Source: Carnimonas nigrificans ATCC BAA-78 (lineage in GTDB: Bacteria > Pseudomonadota > Gammaproteobacteria > Pseudomonadales > Halomonadaceae). From it: a stretch of DNA of 64,000 bases. The number at the start of each line of letters is the position of its first letter. Position 1 is the first letter of the stretch. The translations under genes were made by a program, and so were the position numbers. The notes below the pieces were generated by a model, which did not search any database, was not told where the DNA came from, and saw nothing but the letters and a program-made list of their open reading frames with translations. The DNA lies in assembly GCF_000526695.1 (NCBI RefSeq), contig NZ_JAGO01000015.1, positions 62,001 through 126,000 on the forward strand, given 5' to 3'. Shown here one piece after another: positions 48,728 to 57,298 of this stretch.

Positions 48728-48750
48728 TGCGTTGCAAAAAAGAGAACGCA
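48728..48750. promoter_or_regulatory. Candidate LysR recognition site (T-N11-A dyad)
   Basis: TGCGTT (48728-48733) and AACGCA (48745-48750) are perfect 6-base arms separated by exactly 11 bases, the classic LysR-type dyad. It lies 36 bases upstream of the LysR start and 95 bases upstream of the divergent reductase gene, the usual geometry of a primary recognition site. Confidence 0.6.
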
Positions 48751-48786
48751 GTTAATAAGTCATTGGTTCTTTAAGGGAGAGAGGAA

Positions 48787-49692
48787 GTGCAGCCGTTTTC
48801 ACGCATGTTTCTGTACTTTATGGAAGTCGCGCGGCAAGGCTCGGTGCGCAAGGCATCGGAGCAGTTGAATGTCTCGGCATCCTCCATTGATCGGCAGATT
48901 CTCAATGCCGAGGAGATGCTGGGCGTGGCGCTTTTTGATCGTCTACCAAGAGGAATGAAGCTGACCTCGGCAGGCGAGGCGTTCGTTAAGGCGGGTAAAG
49001 GGTGGCAGCGCGAATTCGAAAAGGTGCGCCAGCATGTGGATGATCTGGTGGGGCTACAGCGTGGCTATGTGCATATTGCCGCGATAGAGTCCGTGGCACA
49101 GAATATCTTGTCCGATGTTGTGGTAGCGATGCGCCGGCAATACCCGGGAATCTTTCTGGATATCGACATTCTGCCCAACCATGCCATAGGGGCAGCGATT
49201 ACCCGTGGAGAATATGACCTTGGCATCTTTCTTAACCCTCAATCCCACAAGGATCTGACCATCCGGGCCTTTCATGAGCTCGGTTTTGGCCTCGCCCTAC
49301 CACCTCGGCACCCTCTGGCGGAAAAATCGCAGGCAAGGTTCAGCGATCTGGTAGGGCTTGAGCTTATTCGGCCGGATGAACGCCTTGAGATCGGTGGATT
49401 ACTGGAAGTTCTTGAAGCTCGACACGACACGCGAATTGACGGCGTGATGTCCTCCAGTGATTTGGACATGATCCGGGAGCTGGTGATGCAAGGCGTCGGC
49501 GTTGCCATCATGAGCGAGCTGGAAGTCAGCGAATACGTCAAGGCAGGGCGCATGGCCTTTGTACCGCTGCACGACGCCGCGCTGGGGCCAGCAACCCTGG
49601 TTATCGGGCATTCAAAGCAGGCACAGCTCTCCTATGCCGCCGCCCGCTTCCTGCAAATATTCCAGCAGCAGGTGCCGTGGAGTGCGTCGTGA
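48787..49692 (+). CDS. LysR-family regulator of the Rieske/ABC cluster
   Basis: A 301-residue LysR regulator with the winged helix at about 5-65 (MFLYFMEVARQGSVRKASEQ, LNVSASSIDRQILNAEEMLG) and an effector domain from about 92 (VHIAAIESVAQNILSDVVVA). The start is a GTG at 48787 preceded by GGGAGAGAGG; an ATG six codons further is possible. It is divergent from the nine-gene catabolic string and shares a 154-base promoter region containing a T-N11-A dyad, so it is very likely its regulator. Confidence 0.85.
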   Translation: MQPFSRMFLYFMEVARQGSVRKASEQLNVSASSIDRQILNAEEMLGVALFDRLPRGMKLTSAGEAFVKAGKGWQREFEKVRQHVDDLVGLQRGYVHIAAIESVAQNILSDVVVAMRRQYPGIFLDIDILPNHAIGAAITRGEYDLGIFLNPQSHKDLTIRAFHELGFGLALPPRHPLAEKSQARFSDLVGLELIRPDERLEIGGLLEVLEARHDTRIDGVMSSSDLDMIRELVMQGVGVAIMSELEVSEYVKAGRMAFVPLHDAALGPATLVIGHSKQAQLSYAAARFLQIFQQQVPWSAS

Positions 49693-49736
49693 AGAGAAGG
49701 GTACCCTCGGCATCAGAGCACCCTTGGAAAGAAAAC

Positions 49737-50999
49737 CTACGAAGCCACGACGCGAGAGCCGCGGAAGCCGTAGAAGGCGATGAACAGATAGCAAATCAGC
49801 GGCAGTATAAAGGCGTGATGGATACCGACCGTATCGGCAAGTGCGCCCTGTGCGACTGGTAGGATCGCGCCGCCCACAATTGCCATGATCAGCAGACTCG
49901 ATGCCTTGCTGGTTAACGGGCCTAGTTTGGCGATACCCAGGGTGAAGATGGTGGGGAACATGATCGAGTTGAACAGGCCGATGGCAACGATGCTCCACAT
50001 CGCCAGATGACCGGAGGTCAGCATGGTGGTGATGACCAGCAGCGCGGCAACAATCGCGAAGAGCCCGAGCAGCAGACTGGGGCGAATCTTCTGCATCAGC
50101 GCCGAGCCGATGAAGCGGCCAATCATCGCGCCGCCCCAGTAGTAGCCCACATAGCTGGCCGCGGAGCTTTCGCTCATGTTGCCGATCTCCGGCAGCGACA
50201 GATAGTTGATCATGAAGCTACCGATCGAGACCTCAGCGCCGACATAGCAAAAGATGCCGATCACGCCAAACAGCACATGCGGGTGGCGCAGCGCTTCAGC
50301 GGCAGTAACGTTATCGCGGGGGCTATCGTCTCGTACCTGATCCTTGAAGTTGGGCAGCTTCCACAGATAGATCACCACGGCCAGCGCAGCGAGTACGACC
50401 GCCAGTAGCAGATAGGGCGTCTGTACGCTATGCGCCTGCTGCACGCGGTAGGCCATGCGATCTGCCTGGGACATCTCGGCCAGTTCACTGGCGCCGAGTA
50501 CGGCGGCCCCAAGAATCAGCATGCCACCGAAGTAAGGAGCGATCGTGGTGCCAAGGGAGTTGAACGCCTGCGCCAGATTGAGACGGCTGGAAGCGGAATC
50601 TTCCGGGCCAAGCATACTGACATAGGGGTTGGCGGCGACCTGTAGCATGGTGACACCGCTCGCGAGTACGAACAGTGCGGTCAGAAACAGGGGGTAGGAA
50701 GGTGCCTTGGCGGCGGGGTAGAACATCACTGCACCGATAGCGGCGATCAATAGGCCGAGGCTGATGGCGTTCTTGTAGCCCACCTTCGCCAACAGCTTGC
50801 CCATCGGCAGCGACATGATGAAGTAGGCACCGAAGAAGGTGAACTGGATCAGCATCGTCTGGGCGTAGTTCAGCGAGAACACCGCCTTGAGGTGGGGGAT
50901 CAGGATGTCATTGAGGCAGGTAATGAATCCCCACATGAAAAAGATCGTCGTTACGACGATCAGCGCGCTGCGGTAATGTGTCTGTGGCCTTGTGGACAT
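49737..50999 (-). CDS. FucP-type sugar:H+ symporter
   Basis: A 420-residue MFS permease of the fucose/glucose-galactose group. It starts at the ATG at 50999 (CAGGAAACG before it); an open frame continues to 51080. Landmarks are IFFMWGFITCLNDILIPHLK in helix 1, FFGAYFIMSLPMGKLLAKVG, LQVAANPYVSMLGPEDSASS and LNLAQAFNSLGTTIAPYFGG. The four consecutive motifs are characteristic of FucP/GluP. The divergent neighbours are an SDR and a mannose-isomerase-like gene, which suggests transport of a hexose such as mannose, fructose or fucose (inference). Confidence 0.9.
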   Translation of the reverse strand: MSTRPQTHYRSALIVVTTIFFMWGFITCLNDILIPHLKAVFSLNYAQTMLIQFTFFGAYFIMSLPMGKLLAKVGYKNAISLGLLIAAIGAVMFYPAAKAPSYPLFLTALFVLASGVTMLQVAANPYVSMLGPEDSASSRLNLAQAFNSLGTTIAPYFGGMLILGAAVLGASELAEMSQADRMAYRVQQAHSVQTPYLLLAVVLAALAVVIYLWKLPNFKDQVRDDSPRDNVTAAEALRHPHVLFGVIGIFCYVGAEVSIGSFMINYLSLPEIGNMSESSAASYVGYYWGGAMIGRFIGSALMQKIRPSLLLGLFAIVAALLVITTMLTSGHLAMWSIVAIGLFNSIMFPTIFTLGIAKLGPLTSKASSLLIMAIVGGAILPVAQGALADTVGIHHAFILPLICYLFIAFYGFRGSRVVAS

Positions 51000-51600
51000 G
51001 ATCGTTTCCTGTGTTTTCTCTGATTGCCCTGTCGGTACACAATGCCGATCCAGAGCATTTCGATCGAAGGCTCGGGTCATTCATTGGTAGGAAAAACGTG
51101 CTCGGCATCGTGGGTAACGATCACCGATGCAGGGCGCGCATCAAGCGCGTCTTTTCTCATTGACCGCATCGGCGCTGATGGTGCATCGGCGGGCACGGTT
51201 ATAAGAATGCGTTAATGGTTGGAACAATAAGTGAATCGGCGCCAATGCGCGGTTGTCTCTTGGTGCAATTGACGGGAAGACGGTTTAGTGAGCACTCTTC
51301 CTTCAGCGTTTTCATATGCAGACAGGTGCGGCAACGGTGCGGGGGGGAAGGCGTGCTGAACAGCAGTGTTGCTCGTGAATGAGGTGCGGCCTTGTCTACG
51401 TCGTTATTCGCTGTTGCGCGCGATATTAATCTACGTTTCATCATCACGTCTATGCGAAGTCAAGAGACGACCGCTGCATCCTCATCCCGCCAGCGAAGCC
51501 GCCTCGACAGGTAAAATCCCCTGTACTACCTTGGTAGATGTCGCTCTTGGATGGACGACAGTGATTCATTGTGCCAAATCACCCTCAAGGAGTTGTCGAC
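51000..51600. other. Divergent intergenic region between FucP-type gene and SDR gene
   Basis: 601 bases with several short open frames but none that looks like a protein. It contains both promoters; AAGGAG precedes the SDR start. I find no clear palindromic operator and no RNA motif. The region near 51330-51350 has a run of seven G residues. Confidence 0.35.
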
Positions 51601-52464
51601 ATGGTTAGGAAGACCGAGATTCACGCGCAGAGCCAATCGCTTCCAGGCAAGGAAGGGCTGATGCAGCCACCGGCGGAGTTCATTCGTCCGGATTATCGTG
51701 GCAGTGGCAAACTCGAGGGCAAGATTGCGCTGATTACCGGCGCCGACAGTGGTATTGGACGTTCCGCGGCGATTCACTTCGCCCGTGAAGGCGCCGACGT
51801 GGCGGTAATGTATTTGAGTGAAGACGATGACGCCCGCGAAACGCAGCGGCTGGTCGAAGCGGAAGGTCAGCGCTGCCTGCTGATTGCTGGCGACATTCGC
51901 GACGCAGCCTTCTGTCGCGCCTCGCTGGAGAAGGTCATCGAGACATTCGGTGGCCTCAACATTCTGGTCAACAACGCGGGCACTCAGCATGTCTGCAAGG
52001 ATCTCACCCAGCTTGAAGACAGCCAGTGGGAAGACACCTTCGCCACCAACATGCACGGCATGTTCTATCTGACCAAAGCGGCATTGCCGCATCTGGGTGA
52101 AGATGATGCGATTATCAACACCACCTCCATCAACGCCTATGTAGGGCCTGAGACGCTGGTCGATTACACGGCTACCAAGGGCGCGATCGTAAGCTTCACT
52201 CGCGCGCTCTCCAATCAGGTCGTGGGACGTGGCATTCGCGTCAATGCGGTTGCCCCCGGGCCGGTCTGGACGCCGCTACAGCCGGCGACGCTGGGAGCCT
52301 ATGACCCGCAGATGCTTGAAGATTTCGGCTCCGATACGCCGATGGGACGTGCTGCGCAGCCCTCTGAGCTAGGCCCCAGCTATGTGTTTCTGGCATCCCT
52401 GGATTCGTCCTTCTTCAGCGGTCAGACGCTGCACCCCAACGGCGGTACGGTCGTCAACGGCTAA
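51601..52464 (+). CDS. General-stress-type short-chain dehydrogenase (YghA-like)
   Basis: A 287-residue SDR of the YghA/YdaD/GsiB-associated group. It has an N-terminal lead of about 45 residues with the group marker MQPPAEFIRPDYRGSGKLEG, NAD motif TGADSGIGRS, NNAGTQ, catalytic Ser in NTTSINAY, YTATK catalytic pair, and ends in GQTLHPNGGTVVNG. The ATG at 51601 has AAGGAG eight bases before it. Physiological substrate unknown; homologues are aldehyde reductases or stress-induced. It precedes the AGE-family gene by 69 bases on the same strand. Confidence 0.85.
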   Translation: MVRKTEIHAQSQSLPGKEGLMQPPAEFIRPDYRGSGKLEGKIALITGADSGIGRSAAIHFAREGADVAVMYLSEDDDARETQRLVEAEGQRCLLIAGDIRDAAFCRASLEKVIETFGGLNILVNNAGTQHVCKDLTQLEDSQWEDTFATNMHGMFYLTKAALPHLGEDDAIINTTSINAYVGPETLVDYTATKGAIVSFTRALSNQVVGRGIRVNAVAPGPVWTPLQPATLGAYDPQMLEDFGSDTPMGRAAQPSELGPSYVFLASLDSSFFSGQTLHPNGGTVVNG

Positions 52465-52533
52465 GCCCGCATCAGGCGGTGTCGAGGATTTATCCAGAGT
52501 TCAACGTTTCGGGCAGAGGAGGCCCGTGAACCC

Positions 52534-53796
52534 ATGCCAGGAACTACCCAAAATCTGCCGCCGCGCCAGTCCGTCTGGCTTGATCGACCTGCGCACCACC
52601 ACTGGCTCGAGAACGAAGGTGCTCGCTTGCTGGCCTTCTATCGGGCGTCGCGCCACCCCGAATGCGGTTTTGGTGCGCTGGATGATGAAGGTCATCTGCC
52701 CAGCGATGCCAATCCCGATACCATGATTACTGCGCGCATGACGCACTGCTTTGCGCTTGCCGCCATGCGCGGTGAGCCGGGAGCTGCGCCGCTGGTCGCC
52801 CATGGTGTTGCTGCATTGCGAGGAGGGCTGCGTGACGCCGAGTATGGTGGTTGGTATGGCGCACTGCCGAGGGATGGCGAGACTCAGACCAAGCAGGCTT
52901 ATATTCATGCCTTCGTTGCGCTGGCGGCGTCCAGCGCCTGGCAGTCCGGTGAGGAAACCGCCAAACCGCTGCTCGACGACGTGATTGAGGTCATTGAGGC
53001 CCGCTTCTGGTCGGAAGAAGAGGGGCGCATGCGCGAAGGCTTCTCCCGTGATTGGAGTGAAGACGAAGCCTATCGGGGTGCCAACAGCAACATGCACTCC
53101 ACCGAGGCGTTCCTGCAACTGGCGGACGTGCTTGATGAGCCCAAGTGGCGCGCGCGGGCGCTCTCCATTGTTGAAAAGATCATCCACGATCACGCTAAAG
53201 CCAATGACTATCGTGTCATCGAGCACTTCGACAGCGAATGGAACGAGTGGCGCGACTACAACCAGGAGACGTCCAAGGACCAATTCCGTCCTTACGGTGC
53301 CACGCCAGGCCACGCCTTCGAGTGGGCGCGGCTCTTATTGCATCTCGAAGGCGGTCTGCTGCGTCATGGTGATCAAGTGCCTGGCTGGCTGCTGGAAGAT
53401 GCACAGGGGCTGTTTCACCGTGCGGCTGAACTGTCATGGTATGTCGATGGCGAGCCGGGCATCGTCTATACCCATGACTGGGAGAACCAGCCCGTCGTTC
53501 ATGAACGCATGCACTGGACCCTGGCCGAAGCCGTCTCCACGGCGGCTGCACTGCTCAAGCGTACCGGTGATGCTGCTTACGATACCTGGTATCGCACCTT
53601 CTGGGATTACATTGATCGTTACCTGATTGATCGCGAGCGCGGTAGCTGGTGGCAGGAGCTGGATCGCCATAACAACCCCTCCAGCGAAATCTGGAGCGGC
53701 AAGGCGGATCTCTATCACGCCTACCAGGCCACGCTGCTGCCGCGACTACCGCTCGCGCCGACCATGGCACGGGCGATTGCGGAAGGCGCGCTGTAA
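52534..53796 (+). CDS. AGE-family aldose-ketose isomerase (D-mannose isomerase-like)
   Basis: A 420-residue (alpha/alpha)6-barrel protein of the N-acylglucosamine 2-epimerase family. It resembles the D-mannose isomerase/YihS branch, which interconverts mannose and fructose without cofactors: MITARMTHCFALAAM, YGGWYGALPRDGETQTKQAY, HAFVALAASS, NSNMHSTEAFLQLADV and RPYGATPGHAFEWARLLL, which contains the catalytic-region histidine. Together with the FucP-type permease nearby it suggests mannose uptake and conversion to fructose. A good terminator follows. Confidence 0.85.
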   Translation: MPGTTQNLPPRQSVWLDRPAHHHWLENEGARLLAFYRASRHPECGFGALDDEGHLPSDANPDTMITARMTHCFALAAMRGEPGAAPLVAHGVAALRGGLRDAEYGGWYGALPRDGETQTKQAYIHAFVALAASSAWQSGEETAKPLLDDVIEVIEARFWSEEEGRMREGFSRDWSEDEAYRGANSNMHSTEAFLQLADVLDEPKWRARALSIVEKIIHDHAKANDYRVIEHFDSEWNEWRDYNQETSKDQFRPYGATPGHAFEWARLLLHLEGGLLRHGDQVPGWLLEDAQGLFHRAAELSWYVDGEPGIVYTHDWENQPVVHERMHWTLAEAVSTAAALLKRTGDAAYDTWYRTFWDYIDRYLIDRERGSWWQELDRHNNPSSEIWSGKADLYHAYQATLLPRLPLAPTMARAIAEGAL

Positions 53797-53828
53797 CGGT
53801 GCCAGGCCCGCGCTGGGTAATGTGAATG

Positions 53829-53858
53829 AAAGTGGCGGCCATAGGGTCGCCACTTTTG
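53829..53858 (+). terminator. Intrinsic terminator after the AGE-family gene
   Basis: AAAGTGGCG (53829-53837) pairs perfectly with CGCCACTTT (53848-53856), with inner GC pairs and a final T. It begins 32 bases past the stop. Confidence 0.7.
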
Positions 53859-53859
53859 T

Positions 53860-54247
53860 GTTTGGGATATCGGTTTTCCTGCCGATTCAGCCGCTCTGCT
53901 GTCAGGTGGTGTGGAGAGGCGTTGTCACGAAGGCCTTAGCGCCTGCTCGACTGCGTTAAAAACAAGTGCGGACTGCTCATTTACAACGCGCAAACTCCTT
54001 ACCCTGCCTATATTTTCCTTGCATGGCGCTAGCTTGCGAGATGTTGAACAGGCGCTTATCGCACCGCTGATTGGCGGGGTTGCTGCTGCCCACTTCATTA
54101 GGACCAATGAAGGGGCAACGCGCCCACGGCTGATGTGGGTTTCTATCTACTCAGGCGCTTTGGTGGCAGCTCGCAGCTTCTCCTTTCTCTACCCCTGTCG
54201 AAGCTGCTTCCCCGCTGGCTATGCTGTGCCACGCAGCGCGAGGGGTA
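53860..54247. other. Intergenic region holding a repeat-like element
   Basis: Between the convergent AGE and guanine deaminase genes. Besides the palindromic-ended element described separately, it contains an 8-base inverted repeat GCAGCTTC (54173-54180) and GAAGCTGC (54200-54207), possibly at the 3' end of the guaD transcript. No open frame here is convincing. Confidence 0.4.
53936..54058. repeat. Repeat-like element with imperfect terminal inverted repeats
   Basis: The ends TTAGCGCCTGCTCGAC (53936-53951) and GTTGAACAGGCGCTTA (54043-54058) are inverted repeats matching at 13 of 16 positions, and the 123-base unit has no open frame. The word GTTGAACAGGCGCT also occurs at 4374-4387, over the stop of the LacI-family gene. 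From memory, intergenic sequences of this look (GTTAAAAACAAGTGCGGACT and the following bases) recur in Halomonas-type genomes. It is most likely a short non-coding mobile or palindromic repeat. Confidence 0.5.
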
Positions 54248-55561
54248 TCACGCCCGCTGATGCACCCGCTCGCCGTTGGCCCAGGTGGCAGCCACGGTGC
54301 GATCATCACCCAGCATCATCATGGCGAAGAGACGTTCGGCGAGGGATTCGGTTTGCGAGAGTCGGCGTGACAGCAGCGGGGTAGCGTCTGGATCGAGGAC
54401 GACAAGATCTGCCTCGCGACCCGCTTCAAGGCTACCGATGTGGTCGGCGAGATGCAGCGCGCGAGCGTTACCGAGAGTGAGCCGGTAGAACCCTTGCCAG
54501 CCCGTCAACGGCTGACCGAGCAGGGAGCCGACATTATAGGCCCCCTGGAGCGTGGCGAAGCCGGAGAGCGATGTACCGCCGCCTACGTCGCTGGCGAGTG
54601 AGGTTGCCAGCCCGGCGTCGCGGCAGGCAAGGCGATCCATCAAACCGCTGCCGAGAAAGAGGTTGGAGGTAGGGCAAAACGCGATACTGGCACCTTCGGC
54701 GGCCAGGCGACGACGCTGGGCATCATCCAGATGAATACCGTGAGCGAAGGTGCTGCGCGGGCCGACCAGCCCATGATCTTCGTACACACCGAGGTAGTCG
54801 CGGCTTTCGGGGAACAGCTCCGCAACCCAGGCGATCTCGCCGCGATTTTCAGAGAGGTGCGTTTGCAGGTAGAGATCCGGTGCGTTCCGCAGTACGCCAC
54901 CCACGGCATCGAGCTGAGCGCGGCTTGAAGTGGGCGCAAAGCGTGGCGTCAGCGTATAGCTGAGCCGGTCGCGGCCATGCCAGTCTGCGATCAGCCTTTC
55001 ACTGTCGCGCACGCCGCCGAGCGTATCGTCGATAAGCCCTTGCGGCGCATGGCGATCCATCAGCACCTTGCCTGCAATCATGCGCAGCCGCCGACGCTGG
55101 GCCGCCGCGAAGAAGCTATCAACAGAAACGGGATGGGAGGAGCAGAACACCTGCGCTGTTGTTGTGCCGGCACGCAGCATCTCGTCGAGAAAGCGCTCTG
55201 CGACGGCTTCGGCATGCGCCTTTTCAGCGAAACGGCACTCTGCCGGGAAGGTGTAGTCATTGAGCCAATCGAGCAGTTCACGGCCATAGGAGGCCATGAT
55301 GTCGAGCTGTACATAGTGAACGTGACTGTCGATAAAACCCGGCATCATCAGCTTGCCGCGATAGTCGATGTGCTCGGTATGCTCAGGCACCTGGCCGACC
55401 AGCGCAGCGTAATCATCCACTGCCTGAATATGACCATCGACGATCCAGACAGCGCCATCTTCCCAATAGCGGGTGGTGTCCGGCAGCGGTATGTTCTCCT
55501 CGCCGGGGTCGTCGGTGCAGGTAAAAATAGCGCCACGCAGCAGTCGGTGAGTAGTGGTCAT
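54248..55561 (-). CDS. guaD: Guanine deaminase
   Basis: GuaD converts guanine to xanthine and ammonia. The 437-residue amidohydrolase carries the zinc motif MMPGFIDSHVHYVQ (H80, H82), FPAECRFAEKAHAEAVAERF, LQTHLSENRGEIAWV, STFAHGIHLDDAQRR and SLASDVGGGTSLS (zinc-binding Asp), all diagnostic of bacterial GuaD. A perfect palindrome lies 31 bases upstream of its ATG. No xanthine dehydrogenase genes are close by. The nearby MFS gene could be unrelated. Confidence 0.94.
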   Translation of the reverse strand: MTTTHRLLRGAIFTCTDDPGEENIPLPDTTRYWEDGAVWIVDGHIQAVDDYAALVGQVPEHTEHIDYRGKLMMPGFIDSHVHYVQLDIMASYGRELLDWLNDYTFPAECRFAEKAHAEAVAERFLDEMLRAGTTTAQVFCSSHPVSVDSFFAAAQRRRLRMIAGKVLMDRHAPQGLIDDTLGGVRDSERLIADWHGRDRLSYTLTPRFAPTSSRAQLDAVGGVLRNAPDLYLQTHLSENRGEIAWVAELFPESRDYLGVYEDHGLVGPRSTFAHGIHLDDAQRRRLAAEGASIAFCPTSNLFLGSGLMDRLACRDAGLATSLASDVGGGTSLSGFATLQGAYNVGSLLGQPLTGWQGFYRLTLGNARALHLADHIGSLEAGREADLVVLDPDATPLLSRRLSQTESLAERLFAMMMLGDDRTVAATWANGERVHQRA

Positions 55562-55924
55562 GTCAATGTTCCTGCTCTGATGGGGAGCCAGCGATCACTT
55601 GAGTGATCGGCTCGGGTGGGAAGAAGACATCACACAAAAGCCTTGGCGAGCCAGTGCCGTCGCACGGCGACTTGCTCACCTTCCTCTGTGATACGCAAAT
55701 GGGATCAGCCAGCGTGCGACGTATATGTAGGCGAGTGTGAAGTCGCTTCAGGGCGCCACTGGCTTTTGGGCGCATGGCAGCAGCTCGTTTGCTGCCAGCA
55801 GAGGGTAACGTCTGTTATTCATGTTGTTGTTCATATCGCTATCAGACGCTTGCCCCGCCATTGTAATTACTCCCCTGCTGGCTGTTTTGCAAGGTTTGAG
55901 CAGGTTTCCTTCGTGATGTCTTGT
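55562..55924. other. Intergenic region upstream of guaD
   Basis: 363 bases between the MFS gene stop (55925) and the guaD start, both on the minus strand. They hold the guaD promoter area and a strong palindrome described separately. No other feature is supported. Confidence 0.4.
55592..55609. promoter_or_regulatory. Palindromic candidate operator upstream of guaD
   Basis: CGATCACT (55592-55599) and AGTGATCG (55602-55609) form perfect arms around TG, 31 bases before the guaD start. Flanking GAGC and GGCTC extend the symmetry outward. Without a T-run it is more likely a protein-binding site than a terminator. Confidence 0.5.
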
Positions 55925-57085
55925 TTATGCCTTGCGCTCTGTCTTGTATGCCCAGATCGCCAGTAGCAGGGCCAACAGAGAGATAATGGCGCCTGCCAAC
56001 GCAGGGCTGGCGAGACCGATGCCCATACTGATGGTCAGCCCGCCGATCCATGCTCCCAGAGCATTCCCCAGGTTGAACATGCCAATATTGACCGATGCCG
56101 CCAGCGAGCCACCTCCCGCCGCCTGAGCACGCTCCATCACCAGCTTCTGGATGGGAGAAACGGTGGCAAACCCGAACCCCGCCATCAGCACGACACCTAT
56201 AGCCACCACGGCCTTGCTTTCAACGAACATCCAGAGAGTGAAAAGGCTTACGCTTTGCAGAAACAGGGTTACGAACAAGGTGGCAAACAGGGATTTATCC
56301 GCATAGCGACCGCCCATGATATTACCCACAAAAATGCCGATACCGAACAGCAGCATCAAAAATGCGATGCTGTGCGCCGAGTAGTGGGCCAAGTGTGTTG
56401 CCATGGGAGCAATATAGGTAATACAGGTAAAGAAGGCGCCGGGGCCAAGAATGGTAATCCCCATTGCCAATAGCACCTGCGGATCAATGAACGCCTTGAG
56501 TTCGCGCCCCAGGTGTTCATCCCCTGTTGATTGTTTCATATCGGGGATCAGCTTAAATACGCCCAGTAATGTGATTAGCCCTATAAAGGCGATCAACAGG
56601 TAAACATTTTGCCAGCCCATCAGCTGTGATAACCAGGTGGTTATCGGCACGCCCGCCACGTTAGCCATTGCCATGCCGCCAAACATGAAGGCAATGGCTC
56701 TGGCCTTCATGTGAGGTGCCACAAGCGCAGCGGCGACCATCGAACCGACCCCAAAGAAGGCTCCGTGGTTCAATGCGGTGATAACGCGCCCGAGTAACGT
56801 CACTCCCAAATTGGGCGCCAGCCCAGTAATCAGGTTGCCGAGGGTAAAGATACCGGCCCCCAGCAGCAGCACTGTTTTCCTTGGCAAACGCAGCGCCAGG
56901 GCGCAGATGGCTACTACCGGCGCGCCGACAAAGACACCCAACGCATAGGCGGTGGCGACACTTCCCGCGCTTGCGATTGAAATACCAAAGGTATGGGAAA
57001 TATTTGGCAAGATTCCGGGGACGATAAATTCAGTCAGTCCTATCCCGAATGCCCCTATGGCCAATGCCCAAAGAGAAATAGGCAC
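55925..57085 (-). CDS. MFS transporter, AraJ/YdhP type
   Basis: A 386-residue exporter of the DHA1 family with 12 helices. Motifs: LAIGAFGIGLTEFIVPGIL (helix 1), ATAYALGVFVGAPVVAI, NHGAFFGVGSMVAAALV and NLGNALGAWIGGL. It is shorter than the gene at 24129 and lacks that one's tail. Such proteins export sugars, amino acids or drugs; the substrate is not known. It is next to an old yellow enzyme on the same strand with a 213-base gap, so co-transcription is uncertain. Confidence 0.85.
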   Translation of the reverse strand: MPISLWALAIGAFGIGLTEFIVPGILPNISHTFGISIASAGSVATAYALGVFVGAPVVAICALALRLPRKTVLLLGAGIFTLGNLITGLAPNLGVTLLGRVITALNHGAFFGVGSMVAAALVAPHMKARAIAFMFGGMAMANVAGVPITTWLSQLMGWQNVYLLIAFIGLITLLGVFKLIPDMKQSTGDEHLGRELKAFIDPQVLLAMGITILGPGAFFTCITYIAPMATHLAHYSAHSIAFLMLLFGIGIFVGNIMGGRYADKSLFATLFVTLFLQSVSLFTLWMFVESKAVVAIGVVLMAGFGFATVSPIQKLVMERAQAAGGGSLAASVNIGMFNLGNALGAWIGGLTISMGIGLASPALAGAIISLLALLLAIWAYKTERKA

Positions 57086-57298
57086 CCTGTTCTCCTGTTA
57101 ATCATGTGATGCAGCTATAGCGTTCGCTATATCGCGTAATAAGGTTGCTAACCACCATCGGAGAGAGCAGAAAGAAGCGGGCAATCGCGTATTATAAATC
57201 GCCATCGCTCGCTTCTTTCCCCCTTTTTATCTCTCCAGTGGTGAATTTTCTGGAAACCTACAGTATTTTCCGGATACCCGAATTTTTATGCTGACGTG

